From positions 310,001 through 374,000 of the forward strand of contig NZ_CP033204.1 of assembly GCF_022701295.1 (NCBI RefSeq): DNA of 64,000 bases. Direction: 5' to 3'. Source of the DNA: Sphingopyxis sp. YF1 (GTDB lineage: Bacteria > Pseudomonadota > Alphaproteobacteria > Sphingomonadales > Sphingomonadaceae). Position numbers and translations under genes: made by a program. The notes beneath the pieces are model-generated. The model had not been told where the DNA came from. It did not search any database and saw only the letters and a program-made list of their open reading frames with translations. Within the stretch, counting starts at the first letter, position 1; each line of letters begins with the position of its first letter. Shown in pieces: positions 32,854 to 41,731 of the stretch.

Positions 32854-35031
32854 ATGGCAACCCTTGTGCTGACGGTGGTCGGCGGGATCGTCGGCGGACC
32901 GGTCGGGGCGGCGATCGGCGCGATGGCGGGGCAGGCGATCGACGCCGAAATCTTCAAACCCAAGGGGCGCGAGGGACCGCGGCTCGCCGACCTGAAGGTG
33001 CAGGCGTCGACCTATGGCCAGCAGATCCCGCAGATATTCGGGACGATGCGCGTCGCGGGCAGCGTGATCTGGGCGACCGACCTGATCGAACGGCGCAGCC
33101 GCCGCGGCGGCGGCAAGGGGCGGCCGTCGACGACCGAATACAGCTATGCCGTGTCGCTCGCGGTCGCGCTGTCGTCGCGGCCGATCGGCGCGATCCGGCG
33201 CATCTGGGCCGACGGCAACCTGCTGCGCGGAGCGAGCGGGAGCTTTCAGGAGCGCTGCATCTTTCGCTGGTATCACGGAGGCGAGGACCAGCCGGTCGAC
33301 CCGCTGATCGCGTCGGCGGTGGGGGCCGATTCGGCCAGCGCGTTTCGCGGGCTCGCCTATGCGGTGTTCGAGGAGCTCGAACTTGCGAGCTTCGGCAATC
33401 GCATCCCCGCGCTGACCTTCGAGATCGAGGCCGACGGCGCGGCGATCGGCGCCGGACTGGTCGGCGACGCGCTGCTCGGCGAGGCCGGGCGCTGCGCCGG
33501 GCGGACCGGTTTTGCGGGCTATGCGGCGTCGGGAAGCCGCGTGCGCGATGCGCTCGCGCCGCTGTTCGACGTCGACGCGGTGCGGCTGGTGAGCGCGCCG
33601 GGCGACTGGCGCCTCGCGCCCGCCGGGACAGGCGCGCCGCCGGTGGCGCTGGCCGGCTTTCGCGCGACCCGGCGAACCGAATCGGTTCACGATCTGGCCG
33701 AAACTCACCGCGCGCCGCTGTCGGCATTGCCGGGCACGATCCGGCTGCGCCACTATGAGCCCGCGCGCGACTATCAGGTCGGCCAACAGGACGCGCGCGT
33801 CGCGGGGGGCGGACGCCGCGAGGAGGCGGTCGATCTGCCCGCGGTGCTGGCGGCGGGCGCGGCGCGCGAGCTGGCGCGGCGGATGGCGGCGGCGGCGAGC
33901 GACGGGCGCGAGGTGCGGCAATGGCACGGCGACCTGGCTGCACTGGCACTGCCCGTCGGCGGGGTCGCGATGCTCGCCGACGGCAGCGCCTGGCGCATCG
34001 CGGGGCGGACGGTGAAGGACGGCGCCGTCCGGATCGAACTGCAGCGGCACCAGCCACTGGCGATGGCGCCCGGCAGCGCCGATCCGGGGGTGCCGGTGAG
34101 CCCGCCGGACTGGCCCGACGCGGTGGGGACCGTGCGGCTGTTCGACCTGCCCGGCGTGGGCAGCGTGCCGGCGAGCGCGCCGCATATCCTGATCGCCGCG
34201 GCCGGGAGCAACGACGGGTGGCGCGGCGCGGATACATGGTTCGTCGCGGCGCCGGGGAGCGAGCCGGTCGCGGTGGGCACGGTGCGCCCGGCCGCGGCGC
34301 TGGGCGTGCTCGCCGGGCCGTTGCCGGTGGGCGATCCGCTGCTGTTCGACCTGAAGAACCGGATCGAGGTCCTGCTGGTCAATCCCTCGATGGAACTGGC
34401 CTCGGTTGACGATGCCGCGCTGCTCGGCGGCGCCAATCGCGCGATGGTCGGCGGCGAACTGCTCCAGTTCGGGATCGCCGAGGCGACCGGTCCGGGATCG
34501 TGGCGGCTGTCGCGGCTGCTGCGCGGGCGGGCGGGAACCGGGGACACCGGCGCGCATGCGGCGGGGGCGGCGTTCGTGCTGCTCGACGATCCGGCGCTGG
34601 CCGCGCTGCCCGACGGGCTCGCCGGCGGAGCGGCTGGCGGTACGGCCGTGCTGCAATGGGCGCCGCGCAACGGCAGCGAACTGACCGAGGTTGCGGTCCC
34701 GGCGGACGGGACGGCGCTGCGCCCGCTGGCGCCGGTGCACGGGCGCGTTGCGGGCGACGGCGCCGGCGGGCTGCAGATCGGCTGGACGCGGCGGAGCCGG
34801 GTCGATCCCGGCTGGCGCGACCATGTCGACCTGCCGCTCGGCGAAAGCCGCGAGGCGTGGCGGGTCGAGGCCGTCCCCGCGGTCGCCGGCGCTGGCCCAT
34901 GGGATTGCGCGACAGCGTCGCTGTCGCTGGATGCGGCCGCGGTCGCGTCGCTGACGCCCGGAACGACGCTCGCGATTCGCCAGATCGGTGATTTCCTGCC
35001 GTCGCCGCCGCTTCTTGTCCCCGTCAACTGA
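32854..35031 (+). CDS. Phage host-specificity/tail tip protein (GTA g15-like, without TIM barrel)
   Basis: A 725-residue protein. It begins with a small glycine-rich hydrophobic helix (GGIVGGPVGAAIGAMAGQAIDAEIF), then SRPIGAIRRIWADGNLL, LELASFGNRIPALTFEIEAD and DVDAVRLVSAPGDWRL, matching the central and C-terminal parts of the large GTA g15 tail-tip proteins. Family members in Rhodobacter are over 1,200 residues and include a GTA TIM-barrel domain; that part is absent here, while a barrel-like region is in the 29230-31590 protein. AAGGGA precedes the ATG. Confidence 0.85.
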   Translation: MATLVLTVVGGIVGGPVGAAIGAMAGQAIDAEIFKPKGREGPRLADLKVQASTYGQQIPQIFGTMRVAGSVIWATDLIERRSRRGGGKGRPSTTEYSYAVSLAVALSSRPIGAIRRIWADGNLLRGASGSFQERCIFRWYHGGEDQPVDPLIASAVGADSASAFRGLAYAVFEELELASFGNRIPALTFEIEADGAAIGAGLVGDALLGEAGRCAGRTGFAGYAASGSRVRDALAPLFDVDAVRLVSAPGDWRLAPAGTGAPPVALAGFRATRRTESVHDLAETHRAPLSALPGTIRLRHYEPARDYQVGQQDARVAGGGRREEAVDLPAVLAAGAARELARRMAAAASDGREVRQWHGDLAALALPVGGVAMLADGSAWRIAGRTVKDGAVRIELQRHQPLAMAPGSADPGVPVSPPDWPDAVGTVRLFDLPGVGSVPASAPHILIAAAGSNDGWRGADTWFVAAPGSEPVAVGTVRPAAALGVLAGPLPVGDPLLFDLKNRIEVLLVNPSMELASVDDAALLGGANRAMVGGELLQFGIAEATGPGSWRLSRLLRGRAGTGDTGAHAAGAAFVLLDDPALAALPDGLAGGAAGGTAVLQWAPRNGSELTEVAVPADGTALRPLAPVHGRVAGDGAGGLQIGWTRRSRVDPGWRDHVDLPLGESREAWRVEAVPAVAGAGPWDCATASLSLDAAAVASLTPGTTLAIRQIGDFLPSPPLLVPVN

Positions 35032-35043
35032 AAGGATCGAGCC

Positions 35044-35490
35044 ATGACCGACGTGCCGAGTACCGCGCGCCTCGCGCTGCCCCTGCTGGCGATGGCGCAG
35101 GCGCAGAAGGAGGTGACGCACAACGAGGCGCTGACCCTGCTCGACCTGCTCGTCCAGCCGGTGGTCGAAGCAGGCCCGCTCGCCGCGCCGCCGCCTTCGC
35201 CGGGCGCGGGGCAGGGCTGGATCGTCGGCGCGGGGGCCACCGGCGACTGGTCGGGGCGCGAGGGCGCACTCGCGCTGTGGACCGCGGGCGGGTGGCGTTT
35301 CGTCGCGCCGTCCGCGGGCATGCGGACGCTACGGCTGAGCGACGAAAGCTGGTTGCGATTCGACGGCGGCGGCTGGATCGAGCCCGCGACGGTCGCGAGT
35401 CCGGCGGGCGGCGCCACGATCGACTCCGAAGCGCGCGCCGCGATCGCCGCGCTGATTCTCGCTCTTGTCGGCCATGGCCTTCTGATCTAA
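35044..35490 (+). CDS. DUF2793 protein closing the GTA cluster
   Basis: A 148-residue protein with the DUF2793 start TARLALPLLAMAQAQKEVTHNEALTLLDLLVQPVVE, followed by the binding-type repeat GQGWIVGAGATGDWSGREGALALWTAGGWRFV. DUF2793 proteins are commonly found at the end of alphaproteobacterial GTA/prophage tails, likely as fibre or receptor-contact proteins. Twelve bases after the tail tip gene. Confidence 0.85.
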   Translation: MTDVPSTARLALPLLAMAQAQKEVTHNEALTLLDLLVQPVVEAGPLAAPPPSPGAGQGWIVGAGATGDWSGREGALALWTAGGWRFVAPSAGMRTLRLSDESWLRFDGGGWIEPATVASPAGGATIDSEARAAIAALILALVGHGLLI

Positions 35491-35625
35491 GGCTGATTTT
35501 GTCTATTATCGCCCGCGAAGTGCGACTTTTGGGCAACAGATTGGCAATTTGTTCGCTTGCACGGAACCAAAGGCGGAGGTAGGACGTCTGCGAGACGTAA
35601 ATCTCAATTGAAAGGGGAATCTACT

Positions 35626-36747
35626 ATGAGGAAGCTTGCCGCCGCCGTGGCGTTGGCCTCCACTGCCCTTGCGACGCCGGCTCTGGCGCGTGACAACTCC
35701 TGGTATGTGGGAGTTGGGGGCGGTGTAATGATCGTCGAAGACATGGATCTCGACATCGGCACCTTCAACAATTCGGGTTCGCTCGATCACAAGACCGGTT
35801 ACGACTTCGAAGGCACCGTCGGTTACGACTTCGGCGGTTTCCGCGCGGAAGTCGAAGTCGGTTATCGCGAAGCCGACATCAAGGGCGGTCGTTTCGTGAC
35901 CCCCGGCATTCCCGCTTCGGCCAATGGCTCGGGCAATCTGGTCACCGGCAGCGTTCCGCTGAACGGCGACTCGAACGCGCTGAGCTTCATGGTCAACGGC
36001 ATGCTCGACTTCGGCGACGATGACGGCCTCCAGGGCTTCATCGGCGGTGGCGCCGGTGTCGCTCGCGTCGATGTCGCTCCGGTCTACGCCGGTCCGTTCC
36101 TCGACGATTCGGATACGGGCTTTGCCTGGCAGGCGATCGCTGGCGTTCGTGCGCCGCTGACCCGCAACATCGATGTCGGCCTGAAGTATCGCTTCTTCAA
36201 CGTCAACAACATCGACCTGGTCGACCAGATCGGTCGCGACGTTTCGACGCGCTTCCGTTCGCACTCGATCCTCGGCACGCTGACGTTCAACTTCGGTGGT
36301 GCGGAACCGGCTCCCCCGCCGCCGCCGCCTCCGCCGCCGCCGCCGCCGCCGCCTCCCCCGCCGCCTCCGCCGCCGCCTCCGCCGCCGGTGGTGTGCGAGC
36401 CCGGGCCGTACATCGTGTATTTCGACTGGGATCAGTCGAACATCACGCCGGAAGCGGCTTCGACGCTGGACAACGCGATCAGCGCCTACAACCGTGGCTG
36501 CTCGGGTACGCAGGTCTGGCTCGCCGGTCACGCCGACCGTTCGGGCGCCGCGACCTACAACGTCGGTCTGTCGAAGCGTCGCAACGACGCGGTCCAGAGC
36601 TATCTGACCGCTCGCGGCATCTCGGCCGGTTCGATCAGCGCGGAAGCGTTCGGCGAAAGCCGTCCGGCCGTGGCGACCGCCGACGGCGTCCGCAACGACC
36701 AGAACCGTCGCGTGGAAATCAAATACGGTCCGGGTTCGGGCAACTAA
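35626..36747 (+). CDS. OmpA-family outer-membrane protein with polyproline linker
   Basis: A 373-residue protein. The signal peptide (MRKLAAAVALASTALATPALA) is followed by an eight-stranded barrel-type domain with alternating aromatic strands (WYVGVGGGVMIV; GFRAEVEVGYREAD; IDVGLKYRFFNVNNIDLV), an uninterrupted run of 25 or more prolines (36310-36387), and the OmpA C-terminal peptidoglycan-binding domain (YIVYFDWDQSNITPEA; VWLAGHADRSGAATYNVGLSKRR; RNDQNRRVEIK). A strong terminator follows. Codon use is more selective than its neighbours', as in highly expressed porins. Confidence 0.92.
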   Translation: MRKLAAAVALASTALATPALARDNSWYVGVGGGVMIVEDMDLDIGTFNNSGSLDHKTGYDFEGTVGYDFGGFRAEVEVGYREADIKGGRFVTPGIPASANGSGNLVTGSVPLNGDSNALSFMVNGMLDFGDDDGLQGFIGGGAGVARVDVAPVYAGPFLDDSDTGFAWQAIAGVRAPLTRNIDVGLKYRFFNVNNIDLVDQIGRDVSTRFRSHSILGTLTFNFGGAEPAPPPPPPPPPPPPPPPPPPPPPPPPPVVCEPGPYIVYFDWDQSNITPEAASTLDNAISAYNRGCSGTQVWLAGHADRSGAATYNVGLSKRRNDAVQSYLTARGISAGSISAEAFGESRPAVATADGVRNDQNRRVEIKYGPGSGN

Positions 36748-36779
36748 GATTTTCGCGCCCGGTTAGGGACGAAGAAAAG

Positions 36780-36812
36780 AGGGGCGGTACCGCAAGGTGC
36801 CGCCCTTTCTTT
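36780..36812 (+). terminator. Rho-independent terminator of the OmpA gene
   Basis: GGGCGGTACC and GGTGCCGCCC form a stem around GCAA, followed by TTTCTTT; an A-rich run (AAGAAAAG) precedes it. It is 33 bases after the stop codon. Confidence 0.85.
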
Positions 36813-37004
36813 ATGCGCGGCGCGCGGGCGATGGCCCGGCAGCGGTTCGCGCTTTTTCTTTGCGCTTTTGAAATAATGATATACCATTACCTCAAGGGGC
36901 CGGTGACTGCTTGCGAGCGGCGCGAGGGGGCCGGTCCTTCAGCGTCGGGCCGGGCGGCGTTCCCGCGGGGGGCGCCCGACCCGCGCCCGAGAGGGAGAGA
37001 GACG

Positions 37005-37439
37005 ATGCGTCGACGCAGCCAGTTTCACCGCAGCATTTTTCGTGCCGATCCCAGGGGCGACCCCGATATCAACACGACCCCGCTGATCGACGTGATGCTG
37101 GTGATGCTGGTGATGTTCATCATCACCATCCCGCCGCCCACGCACAGCGTCGATATCACGCTGCCGGCGGGGGCCCATACGCCCGAGGTGTCCGAAGAGA
37201 ACCGCATCACCATCGGGACCGACGACGTCATCCGCTGGAACGCCGAAGCCATCGACCTTGCGCAGCTGGGGGTGCTGGTCAGGGAGGCGTCGGATCGGCC
37301 TGAGCCGGCGACGATCCTGTTCGAACCCGACGCACGGGCGCGCTATCTGCGCGTCGATCAGGCGATCGGCGCGATCCGCCGCAACGGCGGCGACAAGCTC
37401 GCCTTTCCGGGGATCCAGAATTACCGCGAGCTGATCTGA
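37005..37439 (+). CDS. exbD: ExbD-family energy-transduction protein
   Basis: A 144-residue protein with ExbD features: a cytosolic N-terminus with DPDINTTPLIDVMLVMLVMFII, where the aspartate in the membrane helix is the conserved proton-relay residue. A periplasmic domain ends in LRVDQAIGAIRRNGGDKLAF. ExbD works with ExbB and TonB to energise outer-membrane transport; neither partner gene is in this window. A GAGGGAGAG site stands before the ATG. Confidence 0.9.
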   Translation: MRRRSQFHRSIFRADPRGDPDINTTPLIDVMLVMLVMFIITIPPPTHSVDITLPAGAHTPEVSEENRITIGTDDVIRWNAEAIDLAQLGVLVREASDRPEPATILFEPDARARYLRVDQAIGAIRRNGGDKLAFPGIQNYRELI

Positions 37440-37470
37440 CCGGTTGAGCGCATGTGGCGGGTTCCGCGAA

Positions 37471-37507
37471 GGCGGGGCCCGCGCATCGCCTTGTGTCGGG
37501 CCCCGCC
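37471..37507 (+). terminator. Hairpin after exbD
   Basis: An 11-base perfect stem GGCGGGGCCCG / CGGGCCCCGCC encloses 15 bases and lies 31 bases after the exbD stop. No T-run, so terminator function is only probable. Confidence 0.45.
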
Positions 37508-37627
37508 AATCGCGCTTTGTCCACGGCCCGAGCGGGCGTCCTTCGCTCGGCGAAACGCGGCCGGCTTCTTGTCCGGCCGCTGCATCGGTGGCATCGCTTG
37601 CATTCGGATGGGCGCGAGGAGAGGGCG

Positions 37628-38248
37628 GTGTCGAACCAGCAGCGAACCGGGGACGCGCGCGGTCGCGAAACGGTGCTGGAAGCCCGCTTGCGGACGATCG
37701 TGGCGGCCAGCCCGCTCCTTCGGCAAGTTCTGGATCGCTGGGGCGACGTCGGGCTGCCCGATTGCTGGGTGTCGGGGAGCGCGATCGCGCAGACCGCGTG
37801 GAACGCGGCTTTCGGCTTGCCGCCCGCGCACGGGCTGGCCGATATCGACCTCGTCTATTTCGATGCGGCCGACATGTCCGAACGCGGCGAAACGCGCGAA
37901 GCCGCGCGCGTGCGCGACCTGTTTTCCGACCTGCCGCTGCCGATCGACGTCAAGAACGAGGCACGCGTCCACCTGTGGTACGCGCGCAAGTTCGGCTATC
38001 CGATCCCGCCCTATCGATCGAGCGCGCATGCCATCGCGACCTTCCCGACGACGGCGGGCGCGGTGGCGATCCGGCCGGTCGGATCGCATCTCGAAATCCT
38101 CGCGCCGTTCGGACTGGCGGACCTGTTCGATCACATCGTCCGGCCGAACAAGGTCCAGATCACGCAAGCCATTTATGACGCGAAGGTGCGGCGCTGGCGT
38201 GCGTGCTGGCCGGGGCTGACGATCGTCGACTGGCACGACGCGGCGTAG
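37628..38248 (+). CDS. Nucleotidyltransferase-like protein (NTP_transf_6 family)
   Basis: A 206-residue protein. WVSGSAIAQTAWNAAFGLPP, DIDLVYFDAADMSERGE, DVKNEARVHLWYARKFGYPIPPYRS and LEILAPFGLADLFDHIVRPN match the NTP_transf_6 family of nucleotidyltransferase-fold proteins; the D-x-D catalytic-type pair is DIDLVYFD. The biochemical role of the family is poorly known. GTG start at 37628 with GGAG ten bases upstream. Confidence 0.8.
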   Translation: MSNQQRTGDARGRETVLEARLRTIVAASPLLRQVLDRWGDVGLPDCWVSGSAIAQTAWNAAFGLPPAHGLADIDLVYFDAADMSERGETREAARVRDLFSDLPLPIDVKNEARVHLWYARKFGYPIPPYRSSAHAIATFPTTAGAVAIRPVGSHLEILAPFGLADLFDHIVRPNKVQITQAIYDAKVRRWRACWPGLTIVDWHDAA

Positions 38249-38316
38249 CGAGCCCCGGCTTCGGACGTCCCCCCGATGCCGGTGTCGCGCCCGCCCCGGC
38301 GACGCCGCGGAACCGG

Positions 38317-38859
38317 TCAGGCGGCCGGCGCGGTGCCCGGACGCAGATAGGGCATCATGTAGCTGACATAATCGGCCTTGCCGAGCGGGACGCCCATGTG
38401 GCGCAGGATCGAATAGGCCGCGACGAGGTGGAAGTAGAATTGCGGCTGCGCCCAGTCGCGGACGTAGCTGAGCGCCGTCATGTCGAAGATCATGCCGTTG
38501 GGGAGGTCGAAGCTGACCGCGCGGCCGGGATCGCCGTCGAGCGCGGCGGCATCGACGGTGTCGAGCCAGGCGAGCGTCGCCCCGATCTGCGCCTGGAGCC
38601 CGGCAAAGTCGGTCGCGTCGTCGGCCAGCGCGGGCGCGCCCGCGGCGCCGAGGCGCACCGGCGGCTGGATCGCCTGCACGCAGGTGAAGCGGACCTGCGC
38701 GGCGAGCGGAAACATGTCGGGCGCGAGCCGCGAGGCGATGAACTGGAGCTCGCCGACGCCGTTCGCCTCGCCCCATGCGAGCGCCTTGCCGAGCTGCGCC
38801 GAGAGCGCCTTGAGGCCGTTTTTATAGGCGGGGACGGTGAGGTCGTAGAGCATCGTCAT
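38317..38859 (-). CDS. DUF1993 family protein
   Basis: A 180-residue protein that matches DUF1993 (MLYDLTVPAYKNGLKALSAQLGKA; RLAPDMFPLAAQVRFTC; NFYFH-like QPQFYFHLVAAYSILRHMGVPLGKADY). The family is a helical bundle related to DinB; no activity is established. Downstream of the ABC exporter and co-directional, 49 bases away. Confidence 0.85.
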   Translation of the reverse strand: MTMLYDLTVPAYKNGLKALSAQLGKALAWGEANGVGELQFIASRLAPDMFPLAAQVRFTCVQAIQPPVRLGAAGAPALADDATDFAGLQAQIGATLAWLDTVDAAALDGDPGRAVSFDLPNGMIFDMTALSYVRDWAQPQFYFHLVAAYSILRHMGVPLGKADYVSYMMPYLRPGTAPAA

Positions 38860-38908
38860 GGCACATCCTTCATGGGGCAGGCGTTTGGGAGCAGGCGGGA
38901 GCGGTCGA

Positions 38909-40717
38909 TCAGGCGGCGGCGAGATTGTCCTGGAACTGGAGCCGCGCGAGGCGTGCGTAGAGGCCGTCGGCGGCGACGAGCGCGTCGTGCTTGCCCTCCT
39001 CGACGATGCGCCCCTCGTCCATCACGATGATGCGGTCGGCGGCGCGCACGGTCGCGAGGCGGTGCGCGATGACGATCGTCGTGCGGTCGTGCATCAGCGT
39101 TTCGAGCGCGTCCTGGACGAGCTTTTCGGATTCGGCGTCGAGCGCCGATGTCGCCTCGTCGAGCAGCAGCAGCGGCGCGCGGCGGAGAAGCGCGCGCGCG
39201 ATCGCGACGCGCTGGCGCTGGCCGCCCGAGAGGCGGGCGCCGCCCTCGCCCATGAAGGTGTCGAGTTCCTGCGGCAGCTTGCGGAGGAACTCCTCGGCGT
39301 TGGCGGCGCGCGCGGCGGCCCACAATTCCTCGTCGGTGGCGTTCCAGTTGCCGTAGCGCAGATTGTCGCGCGCCGAGGCGGCGAAGATCACCGTCTCCTG
39401 CGGCACCATCGCGATGCGCGCACGGATGTCGGCGGGATCGGCGTCGATGAGCGGTACGCCGTCGAGCAAGATGTCGCCGCCCTGCGGATCGTAGAAACGC
39501 TCGGCGAGCTGGAACAGCGTCGACTTGCCCGCGCCCGAGGGGCCGACGATCGCGACGGTCTCGCGCGGCGCGATCGCGAGGCTGAAACCGTGGAGCGCGG
39601 GCGCATCGGGGCGCGTCGGGTAGCGGAATTCGACGTTCCGGAATTCGAGCGTGCCGTGCGGCGGATCGGGGAAACGGCGCGACTGGGTCGGCGCGGCGAT
39701 CGTCGGTTCGGCGTGGAGCAGTTCGGACAGGCGCTCGGCGGCGCCCGCGGCGCGAAGCAGGTCGCCATAGACTTCGGTGAGGGCACCAAAGGCCCCCGCG
39801 ACGAGCCCCCCGGTGAGCACGAAGGCGGCGATGGTGCCGCCGGTGATCGTGCCCGCGGCGACGCCCGCGGCGCCGTACCAGAGCAAGGTGGTGATCGCGC
39901 CGAAGAGCAGCCCGATGACGATCGCGGTCATCACTGCGCGCAGGCGGATGCGGCGCTTTGCGGTGGCGAAATTCTCCTCGACCGCGGCGGTGAAGCGTTC
40001 GGCCTCGCGCCTCTCCTGTCCGAAGGCCTGGACGATCTTCATCGCGCCCAATTGCTCGGCGGTGGTCGCGCCGATGTCGGCGACGCGGTCCTGGCTCGAG
40101 CGCGAGACATTCTGGAGGCGGCGGCCGAGCAGCACGATCGGCAGGATGATCACCGGGATGCCGAGCAGGATGCCGCCGGTGAGCCCCGGCGAGAGCGAGA
40201 AGAGATAGACGATGCCGCCGATGCCCATCACCATGTTGCGCAGCGCGACCGAGACGGTGGTGCCGACGATCTGTTCGATGATCGCGGTGTCCGACGTCAT
40301 GCGCGAGGCGATTTCGGAGGGGCGATTTTCCTCGAAGAAGCCCGGCGCGAGGCGGAGGAGATTCTGCTGCACCGCCTGGCGAATGTCGGCGACGGTGCGT
40401 TCGCCGAGCCAGCTGACGCAGTAGAAGCGCACCGCGGTTGCGAGCGCGAGCACGATGACGATGACGTAGAAGAGCCGGAAATGCGGCGCGACGTCGCCGC
40501 CGCCCGCGACGAAGCCCGAGTCGATCATCGCCTTGAACTGCCAAGGGATGGCGAGCGTCGCGAGCGCCGCGACCCCGAGCGCGATCCCGGCGAGGAGCAG
40601 CTGGAGCGGATAGCGGCTGGCGTATCGCCAGATCATCGCGAGGCTGCCGAGCCTGCGGGGGCGTCTGTCCTGCTGGTCGGGGGACGTTGTGGCCATCTGG
40701 TCTGATCTTGTTGCCAT
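38909..40717 (-). CDS. ABC exporter, fused membrane and ATPase domains
   Basis: A 602-residue half-transporter. Six membrane helices lie in residues about 30-330. The ATPase domain has Walker A VGPSGAGKST, signature RLSGGQRQRVAIARALLRR, Walker B LLLLDEATSALD and the H-loop VIAHRL. It belongs to the MsbA/multidrug exporter type and should act as a homodimer in the inner membrane. The substrate is unknown. Starts at ATG 40717; a second in-frame ATG is at 40696. Confidence 0.93.
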   Translation of the reverse strand: MATRSDQMATTSPDQQDRRPRRLGSLAMIWRYASRYPLQLLLAGIALGVAALATLAIPWQFKAMIDSGFVAGGGDVAPHFRLFYVIVIVLALATAVRFYCVSWLGERTVADIRQAVQQNLLRLAPGFFEENRPSEIASRMTSDTAIIEQIVGTTVSVALRNMVMGIGGIVYLFSLSPGLTGGILLGIPVIILPIVLLGRRLQNVSRSSQDRVADIGATTAEQLGAMKIVQAFGQERREAERFTAAVEENFATAKRRIRLRAVMTAIVIGLLFGAITTLLWYGAAGVAAGTITGGTIAAFVLTGGLVAGAFGALTEVYGDLLRAAGAAERLSELLHAEPTIAAPTQSRRFPDPPHGTLEFRNVEFRYPTRPDAPALHGFSLAIAPRETVAIVGPSGAGKSTLFQLAERFYDPQGGDILLDGVPLIDADPADIRARIAMVPQETVIFAASARDNLRYGNWNATDEELWAAARAANAEEFLRKLPQELDTFMGEGGARLSGGQRQRVAIARALLRRAPLLLLDEATSALDAESEKLVQDALETLMHDRTTIVIAHRLATVRAADRIIVMDEGRIVEEGKHDALVAADGLYARLARLQFQDNLAAA

Positions 40718-40922
40718 GGGTCGGCCCTAGCAGCGGGGAAGGGTGCGCTCAACGATGCAGAGTGGCGCGGGGCTTCATATGGTGTGAAGCGGGACCGAAG
40801 AAAGGGGCGGTGATTTAAGGAACGTCCGCTTTCCACCTCGTTTCGGAAGCTGCCGGTCGGTGCGGCACCCATGGCAGCAAGCGACCGATTGCGGGCGTTC
40901 GGTTTCTGGCTAATATTTGCGT

Positions 40923-41315
40923 ATGACCATCTACCGTCGTGACGAAGTGTCACCTGAATGGGAGCCCGCGCCTTGGCCGATGGACGCGGACGCATCGGAT
41001 TTACAGGAGCAAGGCTTTCACGACCGTGCCCAGCTAGCTATCCAATGGTCACCCATTCCTTGGAATGCCTTTCCTGAGGACGGCATATTCGGACATCCAA
41101 AAGACTGGCTTTTGTCGGTGGACGCCGCTTTCTTGGCAACAGTCGGCGAGGAAGACCTGCTGTTGATCGACAACACTTGGTCTGGATGGCCCGATCCACC
41201 CCGTTGGGGTCTCGCGTCGCGTGCCAAGGGCCAAAACAATCAGCCATGGGACCGCTGGGGACATTTTCCTCACCTGCCCAGCGCGTGGCACGTCCCTACT
41301 GCGAGCGATGGCTAA
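40923..41315 (+). CDS. Hypothetical protein, tryptophan-rich
   Basis: A 130-residue soluble protein, rich in Trp and Pro (EWEPAPWPMDADA; IQWSPIPWNAFPEDGIFGHPKDWLL; LLIDNTWSGWPDPPRWG). Its codon and base composition is lower in G+C than its surroundings, so it may be acquired. No ribosome site or family recognised. Antisense frames over this stretch are less protein-like. Confidence 0.5.
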   Translation: MTIYRRDEVSPEWEPAPWPMDADASDLQEQGFHDRAQLAIQWSPIPWNAFPEDGIFGHPKDWLLSVDAAFLATVGEEDLLLIDNTWSGWPDPPRWGLASRAKGQNNQPWDRWGHFPHLPSAWHVPTASDG

Positions 41316-41392
41316 CGACCGCTTCCTACCCGTTTTCGCCCTTCACGGTCGATCTGGGTGCCACGACGGCAAACGACCGGTTGTGGACATAG

Positions 41393-41533
41393 ATCCTCCC
41401 TGTGGCGAAGCCATGGGGAGGGGGACCGCTCGCGCAGCGAGTGGTGGAGGGGCCACTAGGACGCCCGACGGTGTCGGCCCCTCCGTCAGCGCTTCGCGCT
41501 GCCACCTCCCCATCGCTGCGCGACAGGGAGGAG
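41393..41533. repeat. Palindromic repeat, family B (copy 4)
   Basis: Begins ATCCTCCCTGTGGC, ends GCGACAGGGAGGAG, with CCCCTCCGTCAGCG inside. Same orientation type as copy 3 at 27091. The gene-free stretch 41316-41731 is made up of this element and the family E hairpin. Confidence 0.8.
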
Positions 41534-41570
41534 CGGGACTGCTTCGACCGGCTACGGGCCTGTCCTTCAT

Positions 41571-41644
41571 CGTCACCCCGGACTTGATCCGGGGTCCATG
41601 ATTTCGACGTTGCCATGGATCCCGGATCAAGTCCGGGATGACGA
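41571..41644. repeat. Inverted repeat, family E
   Basis: Arms CGTCACCCCGGACTTGATCC and GGATCAAGTCCGGGATGACG, with GGGTCCATG and CATGGATCC around a 13-base loop. A relative of the CGTCACCCCGGC elements at 47650. Confidence 0.75.
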
Positions 41645-41731
41645 AGGCAGGAGACGAGTCCGCTCCCCACCCCAAAACCGCCAACCCGGGTGAACCGGCG
41701 GACGGCCTCCAGGATCGTCCGCCGGTCTCCA

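Noticed and set aside
18613..35490. Reading the cluster as an inducible prophage
   Set aside because: No integrase, excisionase, replication, lysis or attachment-site repeats were found, and gene order and small tape measure match gene transfer agents.
38858..40705. A plus-strand open frame of 615 residues
   Set aside because: Antisense of the ABC exporter gene, whose ATPase motifs are intact.
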